Shown here one piece after another: positions 41,606-49,915 of a stretch of DNA of 64,000 nucleotides. The stretch spans positions 124,001 to 188,000 of the forward strand of contig NZ_JAVDPW010000008.1 in NCBI RefSeq assembly GCF_031453975.1, read 5' to 3'. Origin of the DNA: Inquilinus ginsengisoli_A (GTDB taxonomy: Bacteria; Pseudomonadota; Alphaproteobacteria; DSM-16000; Inquilinaceae). A program made the translations under genes and the position numbers. The notes under the pieces are model-generated. The model was not told the origin of the DNA. It did no database searches and saw only the letters and a list, made by a program, of their open reading frames with translations. Numbering within the stretch: position 1 is the first letter of the stretch; each line of letters opens with the position of its first letter.

Positions 41606-44041
41606 TCACCGCCCCAGGCACGCCGCGGCGCAGGCGTCGAGGATGGCGTCGGCGTCGAGGCCGTACTTCTTGTAGAGCTGCGGGATGGTGCCGGACTGGC
41701 CGAAATGCTCGACCCCCAGCGGCTTGACCCGGTGGCCGTGCACGCCGCCCAGCCAGGACAGCGTCGCGGGATGGCCGTCCAGCACCGTGACCAGCGCCGC
41801 GTCGGGCGCCAGCGGCGCCAGCAGCCGGCGGGCCAGGCAGGGTTCGACCGGATGGCCGGCGCGCACCGCCGCCAGCTCGGCATGCCAGCCGGCGTTCAGC
41901 CGGTCGGCCGAGGTCACCGCCAGCAGGCCGGCGCCGGGGATGTCCTCCAGGATCTGGTCGAAGGCGGCGATCGCGTCCGGCGCCACCGCGCCGGTGTAGA
42001 CGATGGCGAGCGAGGCGCCCGGCGCCGGCTCGCGCAACCAGTAGCCGCCGGCGATGATCGCCTGGCGCAGCACGTCGGTCATCTCGCGCTTGGGCTGCTC
42101 CAGCGGCCGGGTCGACAGCCGGAGATAGACCGAGCCGCCGTCATGGTCGCGCACCCAGTCGGCGGCCTTGTCGGATTCCGCCGGCTCGGGCGACCGCTGC
42201 ATGTACTCGAAGCCCCAGGCCATCACCGCCGCCAGTTCGTCGACATAGGCCGGCTCGAAGCTGGCCAGGCCGTCCTGCGCCATGCCGATCAGCGGCGTGC
42301 CGATCGACTGGTGCGCCCCGCCTTCCGGCGCCAGGGTCAGGCCGGACGGCGTCGCCACCAGCATGAAGCGGGCATCCTGGTAGCAGGCGTAGTTCAGGGC
42401 ATCGAGGCCGCGGGCGATGAACGGGTCGTACAGGGTGCCGACCGGCAGCAGCCTTTCACCGAACAGCGAATGGGTCAGGCCCAGCGCCGCGAGATTGATG
42501 AACAGGTTGTTCTCGGCGATGCCCAGCTCGACATGCTGGCCGTCCGCCGACATGCCCCAGCGCTGGGCCGAGACCACCTTCTGCTCCTTGAACACATCGG
42601 CGCGGCCGTGGCGGTCGAAGATGCCGCGCCGGTTCACCCAGCCGCCGAGATTGGTCGAGACCGTGACGTCGGGCGAGGTGGTGACCACGCGTTCGCCCAG
42701 CCTGTCCTCGCGCTTGGCGAGGTCGCCCATGATCCGGCCGAAGCCCTCCTGGGTCGACGCGGTCTCGGCCGGGCTGAAGTCGAGGTCGCGCGGCACCGCG
42801 ATCCGCGCCGCCTGGTAGCGCCGCCGCCCCTCCGCCGTGAACGGCACGGCGCCGAGGAAGGCCTGCAGCTCGTCCGCCAGGTCGTCGATGCCGGCGAAGG
42901 GCTCCCACTCGCGGCCCTCGGGCACGCCCTGGCTGGCCTGGAACGCGGCCATCTGGTCCGGGTTCATCAGCCCGGAATGATTGTCCTTGTGCCCGGCGAA
43001 GGGCAGGCCGAAGCCCTTGATGGTGTAGGCGATGAACACCGTCGGCACGTCGTCGGTGATGCCGTGGAATCCCGCCAGCACCGCTTCCATGTCGTGGCCG
43101 GCCAGGTTGGTCATCAGCGCCGCCAGCGCCGCATCGTCATGGTCGGCCAGCAGCTCCGGAATGCCGGTCTCGCCGCCGATATCGGCCAGCAGCTGGCGGC
43201 GCCAGGCCGCGCCGCCCTGGTAGACCAAAGCGGAGTAGAGCGGGTTCGGGCATTCGTCGATCCAGCGCTGCAGCGCCTTGCCGCCGGGGCGCTTGAACGC
43301 GGCCTCCAGCAGGCGGCCGTATTTCAGCGACACCACCCGCCAGCCCATGTTCTCGAACAGCTTGTCGATGCGGGTGAACAGCCGGTCGGTGACGATCGAA
43401 TCCAGGCTCTGGCGGTTGTAGTCGATCACCCACCAGACATTGCGGACATCGTGCTTCCAGCCCTCGAGCAGGGCCTCGTAGATGTTGCCCTCGTCGAGCT
43501 CGGCGTCGCCCATCAGGGCGATCATGCGGCCGCCGGCCTTGGCCCCGCGGCCCCAGTCCTTCAGCGCCACGTAGTCCTGCGCGATCGAGGCGAACAGCGT
43601 CATGGCGACGCCGAGCCCGACCGAGCCGGTGGAGAAGTCGACATCGTCGACATCCTTGGTGCGCGAGGGGTAGGACTGCGCCCCGCCGAGCGATCGGAAC
43701 TGTTCCAGCTTGTCCTGCGTTTGGTTGCCGAGCAGGTATTGGATGGCGTGGAACACCGGGCTGGCATGCGGCTTCACCGCCACACGGTCATGCGGCCGCA
43801 GCACGTCGAGATAGAGCGCGGTCATCACCGTGACCAGCGAGGCGGAGGAGGCCTGGTGACCACCCACCTTGAGCCCGTCCGGGCTGGGCCGGAGATGATT
43901 GGCGTTGTGGATCGTCCAGGCCGAAAGCCAGAGGATCTTCTTCTCCAGCGCCTTGAGCAGGCGCAGCCTGTCGGCTGCCGCCGACGCCGCGCCGTCCGTC
44001 TCGATGCGGGCGTCCCGCGCCCTGCGACCAACCGTCCCCAT
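41606..44041 (-). CDS. Large transketolase-like / AceE-type thiamine-diphosphate enzyme
   Basis: An 811-residue ThDP-dependent protein with an N-terminal pyrophosphate-binding domain (KPHASPVFHAIQYLLG near 90-105, and the GDA-x29-N motif from G178 to N209, reading GDAELDEG...IDYNRQ), a central pyrimidine domain (FKEQKVVSAQRWGM, HVELGIAENNLF), and a C-terminal transketolase domain. The HASP and GDAELDE blocks resemble homodimeric pyruvate dehydrogenase E1 (AceE) more than TktA, yet it is shorter than AceE (about 890). No E2 or E3 gene is nearby. Proteins like this are usually labelled transketolase; the true reaction is uncertain. An upstream ATG at 44092 is less likely. Confidence 0.8.
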   Translation of the reverse strand: MGTVGRRARDARIETDGAASAAADRLRLLKALEKKILWLSAWTIHNANHLRPSPDGLKVGGHQASSASLVTVMTALYLDVLRPHDRVAVKPHASPVFHAIQYLLGNQTQDKLEQFRSLGGAQSYPSRTKDVDDVDFSTGSVGLGVAMTLFASIAQDYVALKDWGRGAKAGGRMIALMGDAELDEGNIYEALLEGWKHDVRNVWWVIDYNRQSLDSIVTDRLFTRIDKLFENMGWRVVSLKYGRLLEAAFKRPGGKALQRWIDECPNPLYSALVYQGGAAWRRQLLADIGGETGIPELLADHDDAALAALMTNLAGHDMEAVLAGFHGITDDVPTVFIAYTIKGFGLPFAGHKDNHSGLMNPDQMAAFQASQGVPEGREWEPFAGIDDLADELQAFLGAVPFTAEGRRRYQAARIAVPRDLDFSPAETASTQEGFGRIMGDLAKREDRLGERVVTTSPDVTVSTNLGGWVNRRGIFDRHGRADVFKEQKVVSAQRWGMSADGQHVELGIAENNLFINLAALGLTHSLFGERLLPVGTLYDPFIARGLDALNYACYQDARFMLVATPSGLTLAPEGGAHQSIGTPLIGMAQDGLASFEPAYVDELAAVMAWGFEYMQRSPEPAESDKAADWVRDHDGGSVYLRLSTRPLEQPKREMTDVLRQAIIAGGYWLREPAPGASLAIVYTGAVAPDAIAAFDQILEDIPGAGLLAVTSADRLNAGWHAELAAVRAGHPVEPCLARRLLAPLAPDAALVTVLDGHPATLSWLGGVHGHRVKPLGVEHFGQSGTIPQLYKKYGLDADAILDACAAACLGR

Positions 44042-44216
44042 CGCCCGCAATCCTCGTCCTGCCGCGGTTTTGACTCTATCTATGGAGCACATCAGTGAAC
44101 CGGACGCAACGCGACCCGACGGCCCCAATCGCGACGCTTGCCGACGGAATCCCACCCGATGATCGTGGGTTGGGGTAGAAGGGGCCGACATTCGAAAGCG
44201 GAGACGGAGGAGCCCA

Positions 44217-45536
44217 ATGTCTCTCGTCGAAGCGGCCATTGCCGCGAACCGGTTCGGCTTCGGCGCCCGGCCCGGCGACCTCGACACCATCGCCCCCAAT
44301 CCCAAGGGCTGGCTGCAGGCGCAGATCAAGCAGCCCGCCGCCCCGGCCGGTGACATGCCGCTGACCCGGGCCGGCGTGGCCCTGCTGAGCGCGATCCAGT
44401 CGGCGCCGGCCATGGCGACGCAGAGTCCGCAGCAGAAGGAGGCGTTCGCTCTGCGCGACCGCGACCGCGTCGCCCACATCCAGGCGGCGATCGCCAGCGA
44501 CACCCCGTTCCGCGAGCGGCTGGTCAAGTTCTGGACCAACCACTTCACCGTGTCCTACGCCCAGAACTATGTGATGCCCTTCGCCGGCGCCTATGAGGCC
44601 GAGGCGATCCGGCCCAACGTCACCGGCCGCTTCCGCGACCTGCTGGGCGCCGTGGTCCACCATCCCGCCATGCTGTACTACCTCGACAACGCCCGGTCGA
44701 TCGGGCCGAATTCGAAGCAGGGGGCGAAGGCCGACATCGGGGTGAACGAGAATCTCGGCCGCGAGCTGATGGAGTTGCACACCCTGGGCGTCGACGGCGG
44801 CTACACCCAGGCGGATGTCCACAGCCTGGCCCTGATCCTGACCGGCTGGTCGGTGGGCGGCACCCGGGACCCCGCCGGCACGACCTTCATCTACCGCCCC
44901 TTCGGGCATGAGCCGGGGCCGAAGACCTTCCTCGGCAAGACCTACGCCCAGGGCGACCAGGCGGAGGGCGAAGCCGCGCTGGACACGCTGGCGGCCCATC
45001 CCTCGACCGCCAAGCACATCGCCACCCAGCTGGTGCGCCACTTCATCGCCGACGACCCGCCGCCGGCCGCGGTGGACCGGCTGGCGAAGACCTTCCAGGA
45101 CAGCGGCGGCGACCTGGCCGCGGTGTCCCAGGCGCTGATCGATTCGCCCGAGGCCTGGACGCCGGACCGGCGCAAATACAAGGCGCCGCTCGACCTGGTG
45201 GCCTCGGCCCTGCGCGGCCTCGGCGTCGAAACCGCCGACCTGAACACCGTGAACTGGCTGCGCCGGCTGGGGCAGCTGGTCTACAACGCCCCGTCGCCGG
45301 AGGGCTGGCCCGACCGCGAGGCCGACTGGCTGGCGCCGGAGCTGATGATGCAGCGGATCGAATGGGGCTACCTGTCGATCCCGCGCAACGTCGCCGACCA
45401 GCCGCCCGTGCCCTTCGCCGAGGCGGTGCTGGGCCCGACCCTGTCCGACAAGACCCGGTCCGCGCTGAGCGCCGCGCCCAGCGCCCGCGAGGGCATCGCG
45501 CTCGCCCTGCTCAGCCCGGAATTCCAGAGGAGGTGA
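44217..45536 (+). CDS. DUF1800 domain-containing protein
   Basis: A 439-residue protein with the DUF1800 blocks: AANRFGFGARPGDLD at the N-terminus, RLVKFWTNHFTVS, the NENLGRELMELHTLGVDGGYTQADVHSLALILTGWS core, and FLGKTYAQGD. Function is unknown for the family. It has no clear signal peptide, whereas its partner 4 bp downstream (DUF1501) has a Tat-like one; the pair is conserved together in many bacteria and may be exported as a complex. It is divergent from the transketolase-like gene. Confidence 0.9.
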   Translation: MSLVEAAIAANRFGFGARPGDLDTIAPNPKGWLQAQIKQPAAPAGDMPLTRAGVALLSAIQSAPAMATQSPQQKEAFALRDRDRVAHIQAAIASDTPFRERLVKFWTNHFTVSYAQNYVMPFAGAYEAEAIRPNVTGRFRDLLGAVVHHPAMLYYLDNARSIGPNSKQGAKADIGVNENLGRELMELHTLGVDGGYTQADVHSLALILTGWSVGGTRDPAGTTFIYRPFGHEPGPKTFLGKTYAQGDQAEGEAALDTLAAHPSTAKHIATQLVRHFIADDPPPAAVDRLAKTFQDSGGDLAAVSQALIDSPEAWTPDRRKYKAPLDLVASALRGLGVETADLNTVNWLRRLGQLVYNAPSPEGWPDREADWLAPELMMQRIEWGYLSIPRNVADQPPVPFAEAVLGPTLSDKTRSALSAAPSAREGIALALLSPEFQRR

Positions 45537-45540
45537 GAGC

Positions 45541-46740
45541 ATGATCCTCACCCGACGCCATCTGCTCGGCGGCCTGGCCGCCACCGCCGCCGCCACGACG
45601 CTGCCCGCCCGGCTGCTGCTGGCCAAGGCGCCGATCGAGCAGCGCTTCGTCCTGATCATCCTGCGCGGCGCGCTGGACGGCCTGGCCGCGGTGCCGCCCT
45701 ATGGCGACCCGGACTACCGCACGCTGCACGGGGCGCTGGCCCCGCCCGACCCCGCCAAGGACGGCGGCATGGTCGACCTCGACGGCCATTTCGCCCTGCA
45801 TCCGGGGCTGGCGCCGCTGAAGCAATGGTACACTGAAGGCAGCCTGCTGCCGCTGCACGCCGTGGCCTCGCCCTATCGCGACCGGTCGCATTTCGACGGG
45901 CAGGACCTGCTGGAGACCGGCGCCGCCAAGCTGGACGGCACCCGCGACGGCTGGCTGAACCGCACGCTGGGGCTGATCGGCGCCACCGACCGGCGCTTCG
46001 GCATCGCCTTCGCCGAGGAGATTCCGCTGGTGCTGCGCGGGTCGACCGCCGTCACCTCCTGGCTGCCGGACCGGCCCTCGGGCCTGCCGCCGGGCTTCCC
46101 GGACCTGGTCTCCAACCTCTACGACAAGGACCCGGCGCTGCACGCCGCCTATGTCGCCGGGCTGGACACCACCGCCTTCGGCAAGCAGATGCAGGACATG
46201 GCCCAGGGGGGCGCCAATGCCCGAGGCGCCGGGGGCGATGCCGCGCTGGCTCAGGCCGCGGGCAAGTTCCTGGCCGACCCTGCCGGGTCGCGCATCGCAG
46301 TGATGGAGCTGTATGGCTGGGACACCCATGTGCTGCAGGTCAAGCGGCTGAACGAGCTGCTGGCCAGCTACGCCGCCACGCTGCAGGCCCTGCGCACCGG
46401 GCTGGGTCCCGCCTGGAAGCAGACCACGATCCTGACCGTGACCGAGTTCGGCCGCACCGCCGCGGCCAACGGCTCCGGCGGCACCGACCACGGCACCGGC
46501 TCGATCGCGCTCTTGGCTGGCGGCGCGGTGCATGGCGGCCGGGTGCTGGCCGACTGGCCCGGCCTGTCCAAGGACAAGCTGTACCAGGCCCGCGACCTGG
46601 CCCCGACCACGGATCTGCGTGCCGTGGTCAAGGGCGTGTTCCGCGACCATCTCGGCCTGCCGGAGGACGCGTTGAACCGCGTCGTCTTCCCCGGCAGCAC
46701 CGAGGCGGCGGCGATGCACGATCTGGTGAAGAAGGCCTGA
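45541..46740 (+). CDS. DUF1501 domain-containing exported protein
   Basis: A 399-residue protein with an N-terminal twin-arginine-like leader (LTRRHLLGGLAATAAATTLPARLLLA). The mature part shows alkaline-phosphatase/sulfatase-like features of DUF1501: FVLIILRGALDGLAAVPPYGD, HAVASPYRDRSHFDGQDLLETG, and TEFGRTAAANGSGGTDHGTGS. Members may be metal-dependent hydrolases, but no activity is established. It follows the DUF1800 gene by 4 bp, with AGAGGAGGTGAG providing the ribosome-binding site within the previous gene's end. Confidence 0.9.
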   Translation: MILTRRHLLGGLAATAAATTLPARLLLAKAPIEQRFVLIILRGALDGLAAVPPYGDPDYRTLHGALAPPDPAKDGGMVDLDGHFALHPGLAPLKQWYTEGSLLPLHAVASPYRDRSHFDGQDLLETGAAKLDGTRDGWLNRTLGLIGATDRRFGIAFAEEIPLVLRGSTAVTSWLPDRPSGLPPGFPDLVSNLYDKDPALHAAYVAGLDTTAFGKQMQDMAQGGANARGAGGDAALAQAAGKFLADPAGSRIAVMELYGWDTHVLQVKRLNELLASYAATLQALRTGLGPAWKQTTILTVTEFGRTAAANGSGGTDHGTGSIALLAGGAVHGGRVLADWPGLSKDKLYQARDLAPTTDLRAVVKGVFRDHLGLPEDALNRVVFPGSTEAAAMHDLVKKA

Positions 46741-46757
46741 CGGGAACCCGTCAGGCC
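46734..46757. terminator. Perfect hairpin overlapping the DUF1501 stop codon
   Basis: GGCCTGACGGG (46734-46744) and CCCGTCAGGCC (46747-46757) form an 11-bp perfect stem spanning the TGA stop at 46738-46740. It lies between convergent genes and probably terminates one or both, although no T run follows on either strand. Confidence 0.5.
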
Positions 46758-46766
46758 GGCAGTGCT

Positions 46767-46970
46767 CTACTCGTCGAGCTTCTGCAGCCCGATGGTGGCG
46801 AGCAGGACGCTGCCGTCATTGGTCAGCGCCCAGCCGCCGCCCGCCGGCGCGATCAGCCCGCGCGACTGCAGCGACCGGCACAGGCGGTCGTCGACCGCGC
46901 CGCCGCTGTTGATGCGGCCCAGCGCGTCGCGCTCATCGGCCGCCAGGTCTTCGGGTCGCAGTTGCGGCAT
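46767..46970 (-). CDS. Small uncharacterised protein
   Basis: A 67-residue protein, MPQLRPEDL to LLATIGLQKLDE, with a good GAGGA ribosome-binding site before the ATG. The order helix - RLCRSLQSRGLIAPAGGGWALTNDGSVLL looks like a small winged-helix domain (a recognition-type helix followed by a beta wing), but there is no family I can name. It lies 72 bp downstream of leuA on the same strand. Confidence 0.65.
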   Translation of the reverse strand: MPQLRPEDLAADERDALGRINSGGAVDDRLCRSLQSRGLIAPAGGGWALTNDGSVLLATIGLQKLDE

Positions 46971-47042
46971 GGTCGTCCTCCCAGCAGGAATGTCCCCGGC
47001 GGCCGGCCGGGTCCGCCGCGGCGAACCCGGCCAGCCTGACCC

Positions 47043-48713
47043 TCAGGCCGCGGCCTTGCGCAGGCCCCGGTTGACCGCCCCGGCCACGGCCTTGAGCGAG
47101 GCCATGACGATGTTGCTGTCGATGCCGACGCCGAACAGGGTCTTGCCGCCGATCTGCGCCTCGACATAGGTCGCGGCGCTGGAGTCGGACCCGCTGCGCA
47201 GTGCGTGCTCGCGGTAGTCGGCGATGTCGACATCGATGTCGATCTCGCGCTTCAGCGCGTCGACGAAGGCGTTGAGCGGGCCGTTGCCCTCGCCCCGGAT
47301 GGTCTTCTCCACCCCGTCGATCCTGACCTGCGCCTCGATGTGGCGCTCGCCGCGGCCGGTCGGCAGCGTGGTGTGGCCGATCACCTCGACCCGGCCGGGC
47401 ACGAGGTATTCCTGCTCGAACTCATGCCAGATCACCTTGGACGAGATCTCCTTGCCGGTCTCGTCGGCCAGTTTCTGGATCACCTGGCTGAACTCGACCT
47501 GCAGCTTGCGCGGCAGGTCCAGCCCGTGATCGGTCAGGAGGAGATAGGCGACGCCGCCCTTGCCCGACTGGCTGTTGACCCGGATCACCGCCTCGTAGCT
47601 GCAGCCGATGTCCTGCGGGTCGATCGGCAGATACGGCACCTCCCACAACCCGCTGTTGCTCTTCTCCATGGCCGCGAAGCCCTTCTTGATCGCGTCCTGG
47701 TGCGAGCCGGAGAAGGCGGTGAACACCAGCTCGCCGCCATAGGGGTGGCGCGGATGCACCGGCAGCTGGTTGCAGTATTCGACGGTGCGGACGATGTCGC
47801 CGACATCGTGGAGGTCGAGCTCCGGGTTCACGCCCTGGGTGAACATGTTCAGCCCCAGGGTGACGATGTCGACATTGCCGGTGCGCTCGCCATTGCCGAA
47901 CAGCGTGCCCTCGACCCGGTCGGCGCCGGCCATCAGGGCCAGCTCGGTCGCGGCGATGCCGGTGCCGCGGTCGTTGTGCGGATGGACCGACAGCACGAAG
48001 CTGTCGCGCCGGGCGAAGTTGCGGTGGCACCACTCGATCTGGTCGGCATAGACGTTCGGCGTCGCCATCTCGACCGTCGCCGGCAGGTTGAGGATGGCCT
48101 TGTGCTGCGGCGTCGGCTGCCAGGCGTCGAGCACCGCGCCGCAGATGTCGCGGGCGTAGTCGAGCTCGGTGCCGGTGAAGCTCTCGGGCGAGTACTGGAA
48201 CACGATCTCGGTCTCCGGCACCGTCGGCACCAGCTCCTTGATCAGCTTGGTGCCCCGCACCGCGATCTCGGTGATGCCGTCGCGGTCGAGGCCGAACACG
48301 ACGCGGCGCTGCAGGGTCGAGGTCGAGTTGTAGAGATGGACGATCGCCCGCTTCGCTCCACGGATCGCATCGAAGGTGCGGCGGATCAGCTCTTCCCGCG
48401 ACTGGGTCAGCACCTGGACGGTGACGCCGTCGGGGATCAGGTCGTTGTCGATGAGGTGGCGGACGAAGTCGAAATCGGTCTGCGAGGCGGCGGGGAAGCC
48501 GACCTCGATCTCCTTGAAGCCCAGGCGGACCAGCAGGTCCCACATGCGCTGCTTGCGGTCGGTCCCCATCGGCTCGATCAGCGCCTGGTTGCCGTCGCGG
48601 AGATCGACCGAGCACCAGATCGGAGCGCGGTCGATGACCCGGTTCGGCCATTGCCGGTCGTGCAGCGCGACGGTCTGCACCGGGCGGTATTTGTCGATTG
48701 GCATCACGGACAT
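47043..48713 (-). CDS. leuA: 2-isopropylmalate synthase
   Basis: First committed step of leucine synthesis: acetyl-CoA plus 2-oxoisovalerate to 2-isopropylmalate. The 556-residue protein is the long (LeuA2, actinobacterial/alphaproteobacterial) type. It has the catalytic SVDLRDGNQALIEPM (R39, D40), SVHPHNDRGTG with metal-binding histidines, GNGERTGNVD, and a C-terminal LeuA regulatory domain (GEGNGPLNAFVDALKREI, SDSSAATYVEAQIGGKTLFGVG) for leucine feedback. The ATG at 48713 follows the leader and a GAGAGAG ribosome-binding site. Confidence 0.96.
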   Translation of the reverse strand: MSVMPIDKYRPVQTVALHDRQWPNRVIDRAPIWCSVDLRDGNQALIEPMGTDRKQRMWDLLVRLGFKEIEVGFPAASQTDFDFVRHLIDNDLIPDGVTVQVLTQSREELIRRTFDAIRGAKRAIVHLYNSTSTLQRRVVFGLDRDGITEIAVRGTKLIKELVPTVPETEIVFQYSPESFTGTELDYARDICGAVLDAWQPTPQHKAILNLPATVEMATPNVYADQIEWCHRNFARRDSFVLSVHPHNDRGTGIAATELALMAGADRVEGTLFGNGERTGNVDIVTLGLNMFTQGVNPELDLHDVGDIVRTVEYCNQLPVHPRHPYGGELVFTAFSGSHQDAIKKGFAAMEKSNSGLWEVPYLPIDPQDIGCSYEAVIRVNSQSGKGGVAYLLLTDHGLDLPRKLQVEFSQVIQKLADETGKEISSKVIWHEFEQEYLVPGRVEVIGHTTLPTGRGERHIEAQVRIDGVEKTIRGEGNGPLNAFVDALKREIDIDVDIADYREHALRSGSDSSAATYVEAQIGGKTLFGVGIDSNIVMASLKAVAGAVNRGLRKAAA

Positions 48714-48827
48714 CGGAGGTCTCTCTCGCACCGGCCGGAGAACGGCCGGACTGAAATCATAGGGCGGAATGACGACGGGCGCATGACATGGATGCGCCAA
48801 GGGGCCGCGGGGCGCGCGATGCGCCGC

Positions 48828-48905
48828 TCAGCGGCCGGTGATAAGTCGCAGCGTGGACCGGATGGTGTGGGAAACGGCCGGTCGAAAAGGTCGGGCGGGG
48901 GTCAT
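48828..48905 (-). CDS. Second short ORF in the leuA leader
   Basis: A 25-codon ORF ending RSTLRLITGR. Its 3' part repeats the core of the first leader peptide: CACGCT[T/G]CGACTTATC occurs in both with one difference, giving TLRLI each time. No strong ribosome-binding site precedes its ATG, so translation is doubtful; the duplication itself is the point of interest. Confidence 0.25.
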   Translation of the reverse strand: MTPARPFRPAVSHTIRSTLRLITGR

Positions 48906-48963
48906 GGTGAGGATCCGGACAGAGGTCGCAAAGGCTTCGGCACGACGCCCCTTGGGGCGTCGG

Positions 48964-48999
48964 TCAGATAAGTCGAAGCGTGCGACGGTGGATCACCAT
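48964..48999 (-). CDS. leuL: Putative leuA leader peptide (MVIHRRTLRLI)
   Basis: An 11-residue ORF with AGGTGGAGG directly upstream. Five of eleven residues are branched-chain (V, I, L, L, I), and both leucines use CTT, which is rare in this GC-rich DNA. Position ahead of leuA and codon content fit a leucine-sensing leader peptide. A stable hairpin follows its stop at once. Its ribosome-binding site overlaps the stop codon of the upstream esterase gene. Confidence 0.5.
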   Translation of the reverse strand: MVIHRRTLRLI

Positions 49000-49007
49000 G
49001 CCTCCAC

Positions 49008-49910
49008 CTAAGGGGCGGGCGGGTTCTCTGTCAACTGAATCCGTGGGTCGGTCAGCCGGTCGAAGAAGCTCACGATGGTCGGGCCGGTGCCGTCCGGCCA
49101 GCCATGTGCATAGGGCCGGCTGCGGTTGAAGGTCGAGGGTAGGTCGCAGAACACCACGGGGTCGGAGATGGCGCGCGCCCCCCAGCGCTTGCAGCGGAAG
49201 GTGGCGCTGGCGTCGACCGGGTTGGGCTGCAGCCGGTTCTGGGCGATGCGCTTGTCGCGCTCGATGATGCCCTGGCTGTAGGCCACCATGTTGTCCTTGG
49301 GATTGTGCAGCAGGATCGCCGCGATCTCGCCGCGGCAGGGCCGCACGCTGCCGATGCCGCCGGCGACCACGGCGGTGGCGCGGAACACCCCGGTGCGGGC
49401 GCAGGACAGGTCATTGACGAAGCTGCCGCCCATCGAATGGCCGGCGGCGAAAATCTGGGTCTGGTCGACGCACAGCGTCGCCTTCAGCCGGGCCAGCAGG
49501 GTGTCGACATAGGCCATGTCGCGGTCGGCCTTGCCGCCCCAGCCGGATTGGGCCTGGGGGTAGACCACCACCGCCGGGCGGGCGGCCGGGCCCTCCAGGT
49601 CGAAATAGGTACGCACCTTCTCCGCCGTGCCGGTGCGGCCGTGGAAGGCCACGATCAGCCGGTAGGGGTGCGATTTGTCGTAGCCGGGCGGCAGGTCGAC
49701 GATGTAGCGCCAGGACGCGCCCTGGAACTTCAGCGTCTGCGTGCCCGCCGCCGCCGGGATGCCGCAGCCGCTGGTGGGCTGCGGCGGCACATCGGCCACG
49801 GCGGCCTGCTGGCTGCCCGGCCGGCCGGTGCCGCCGGGGGCGGCGCAGGCGGCGAGGACGAACATCAGGGAGAGGACGGCCAGCCGGCCGAGGCGAAGAA
49901 AGGGCGGCAT
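49008..49910 (-). CDS. Secreted alpha/beta-hydrolase esterase (LpqC/PHB depolymerase-like), lipoprotein
   Basis: A 300-residue exported protein with a lipoprotein signal (LRLGRLAVLSLMFVLAAC; lipobox LAAC). The mature part is an esterase_PHB/LpqC-type alpha/beta hydrolase: RLIVAFHGRTGTAEKVR oxyanion region, nucleophile serine in AAGHSMGGSFVNDL, and a late His (PYAHGWPDG). Likely substrates are polyesters or feruloyl-type esters, not determined. A GTG at 49919, overlapping the moaB stop as GTGA, is an alternative start; the ATG has better spacing from GAGAAG. Confidence 0.85.
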   Translation of the reverse strand: MPPFLRLGRLAVLSLMFVLAACAAPGGTGRPGSQQAAVADVPPQPTSGCGIPAAAGTQTLKFQGASWRYIVDLPPGYDKSHPYRLIVAFHGRTGTAEKVRTYFDLEGPAARPAVVVYPQAQSGWGGKADRDMAYVDTLLARLKATLCVDQTQIFAAGHSMGGSFVNDLSCARTGVFRATAVVAGGIGSVRPCRGEIAAILLHNPKDNMVAYSQGIIERDKRIAQNRLQPNPVDASATFRCKRWGARAISDPVVFCDLPSTFNRSRPYAHGWPDGTGPTIVSFFDRLTDPRIQLTENPPAP

Positions 49911-49915
49911 GGCGG

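Larger units (their letters stand above)
48714..49007 (-). promoter_or_regulatory. leuA leader region, candidate attenuator
   Basis: The 294-nt untranslated region before leuA (minus strand) contains, in order: a short leader peptide ORF, a tight hairpin GACGCCCC-AA-GGGGCGTC (48961-48944), a second short ORF, GC-rich pairings (GGCCGC...GCGGCC near 48800-48835), and a 7-bp stem CCGGCCG-TTCTC-CGGCCGG (48749-48731) just before the leuA ribosome-binding site. No stem is followed by a clear U run, so control could act at translation. Mechanism is inferred. Confidence 0.5.
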
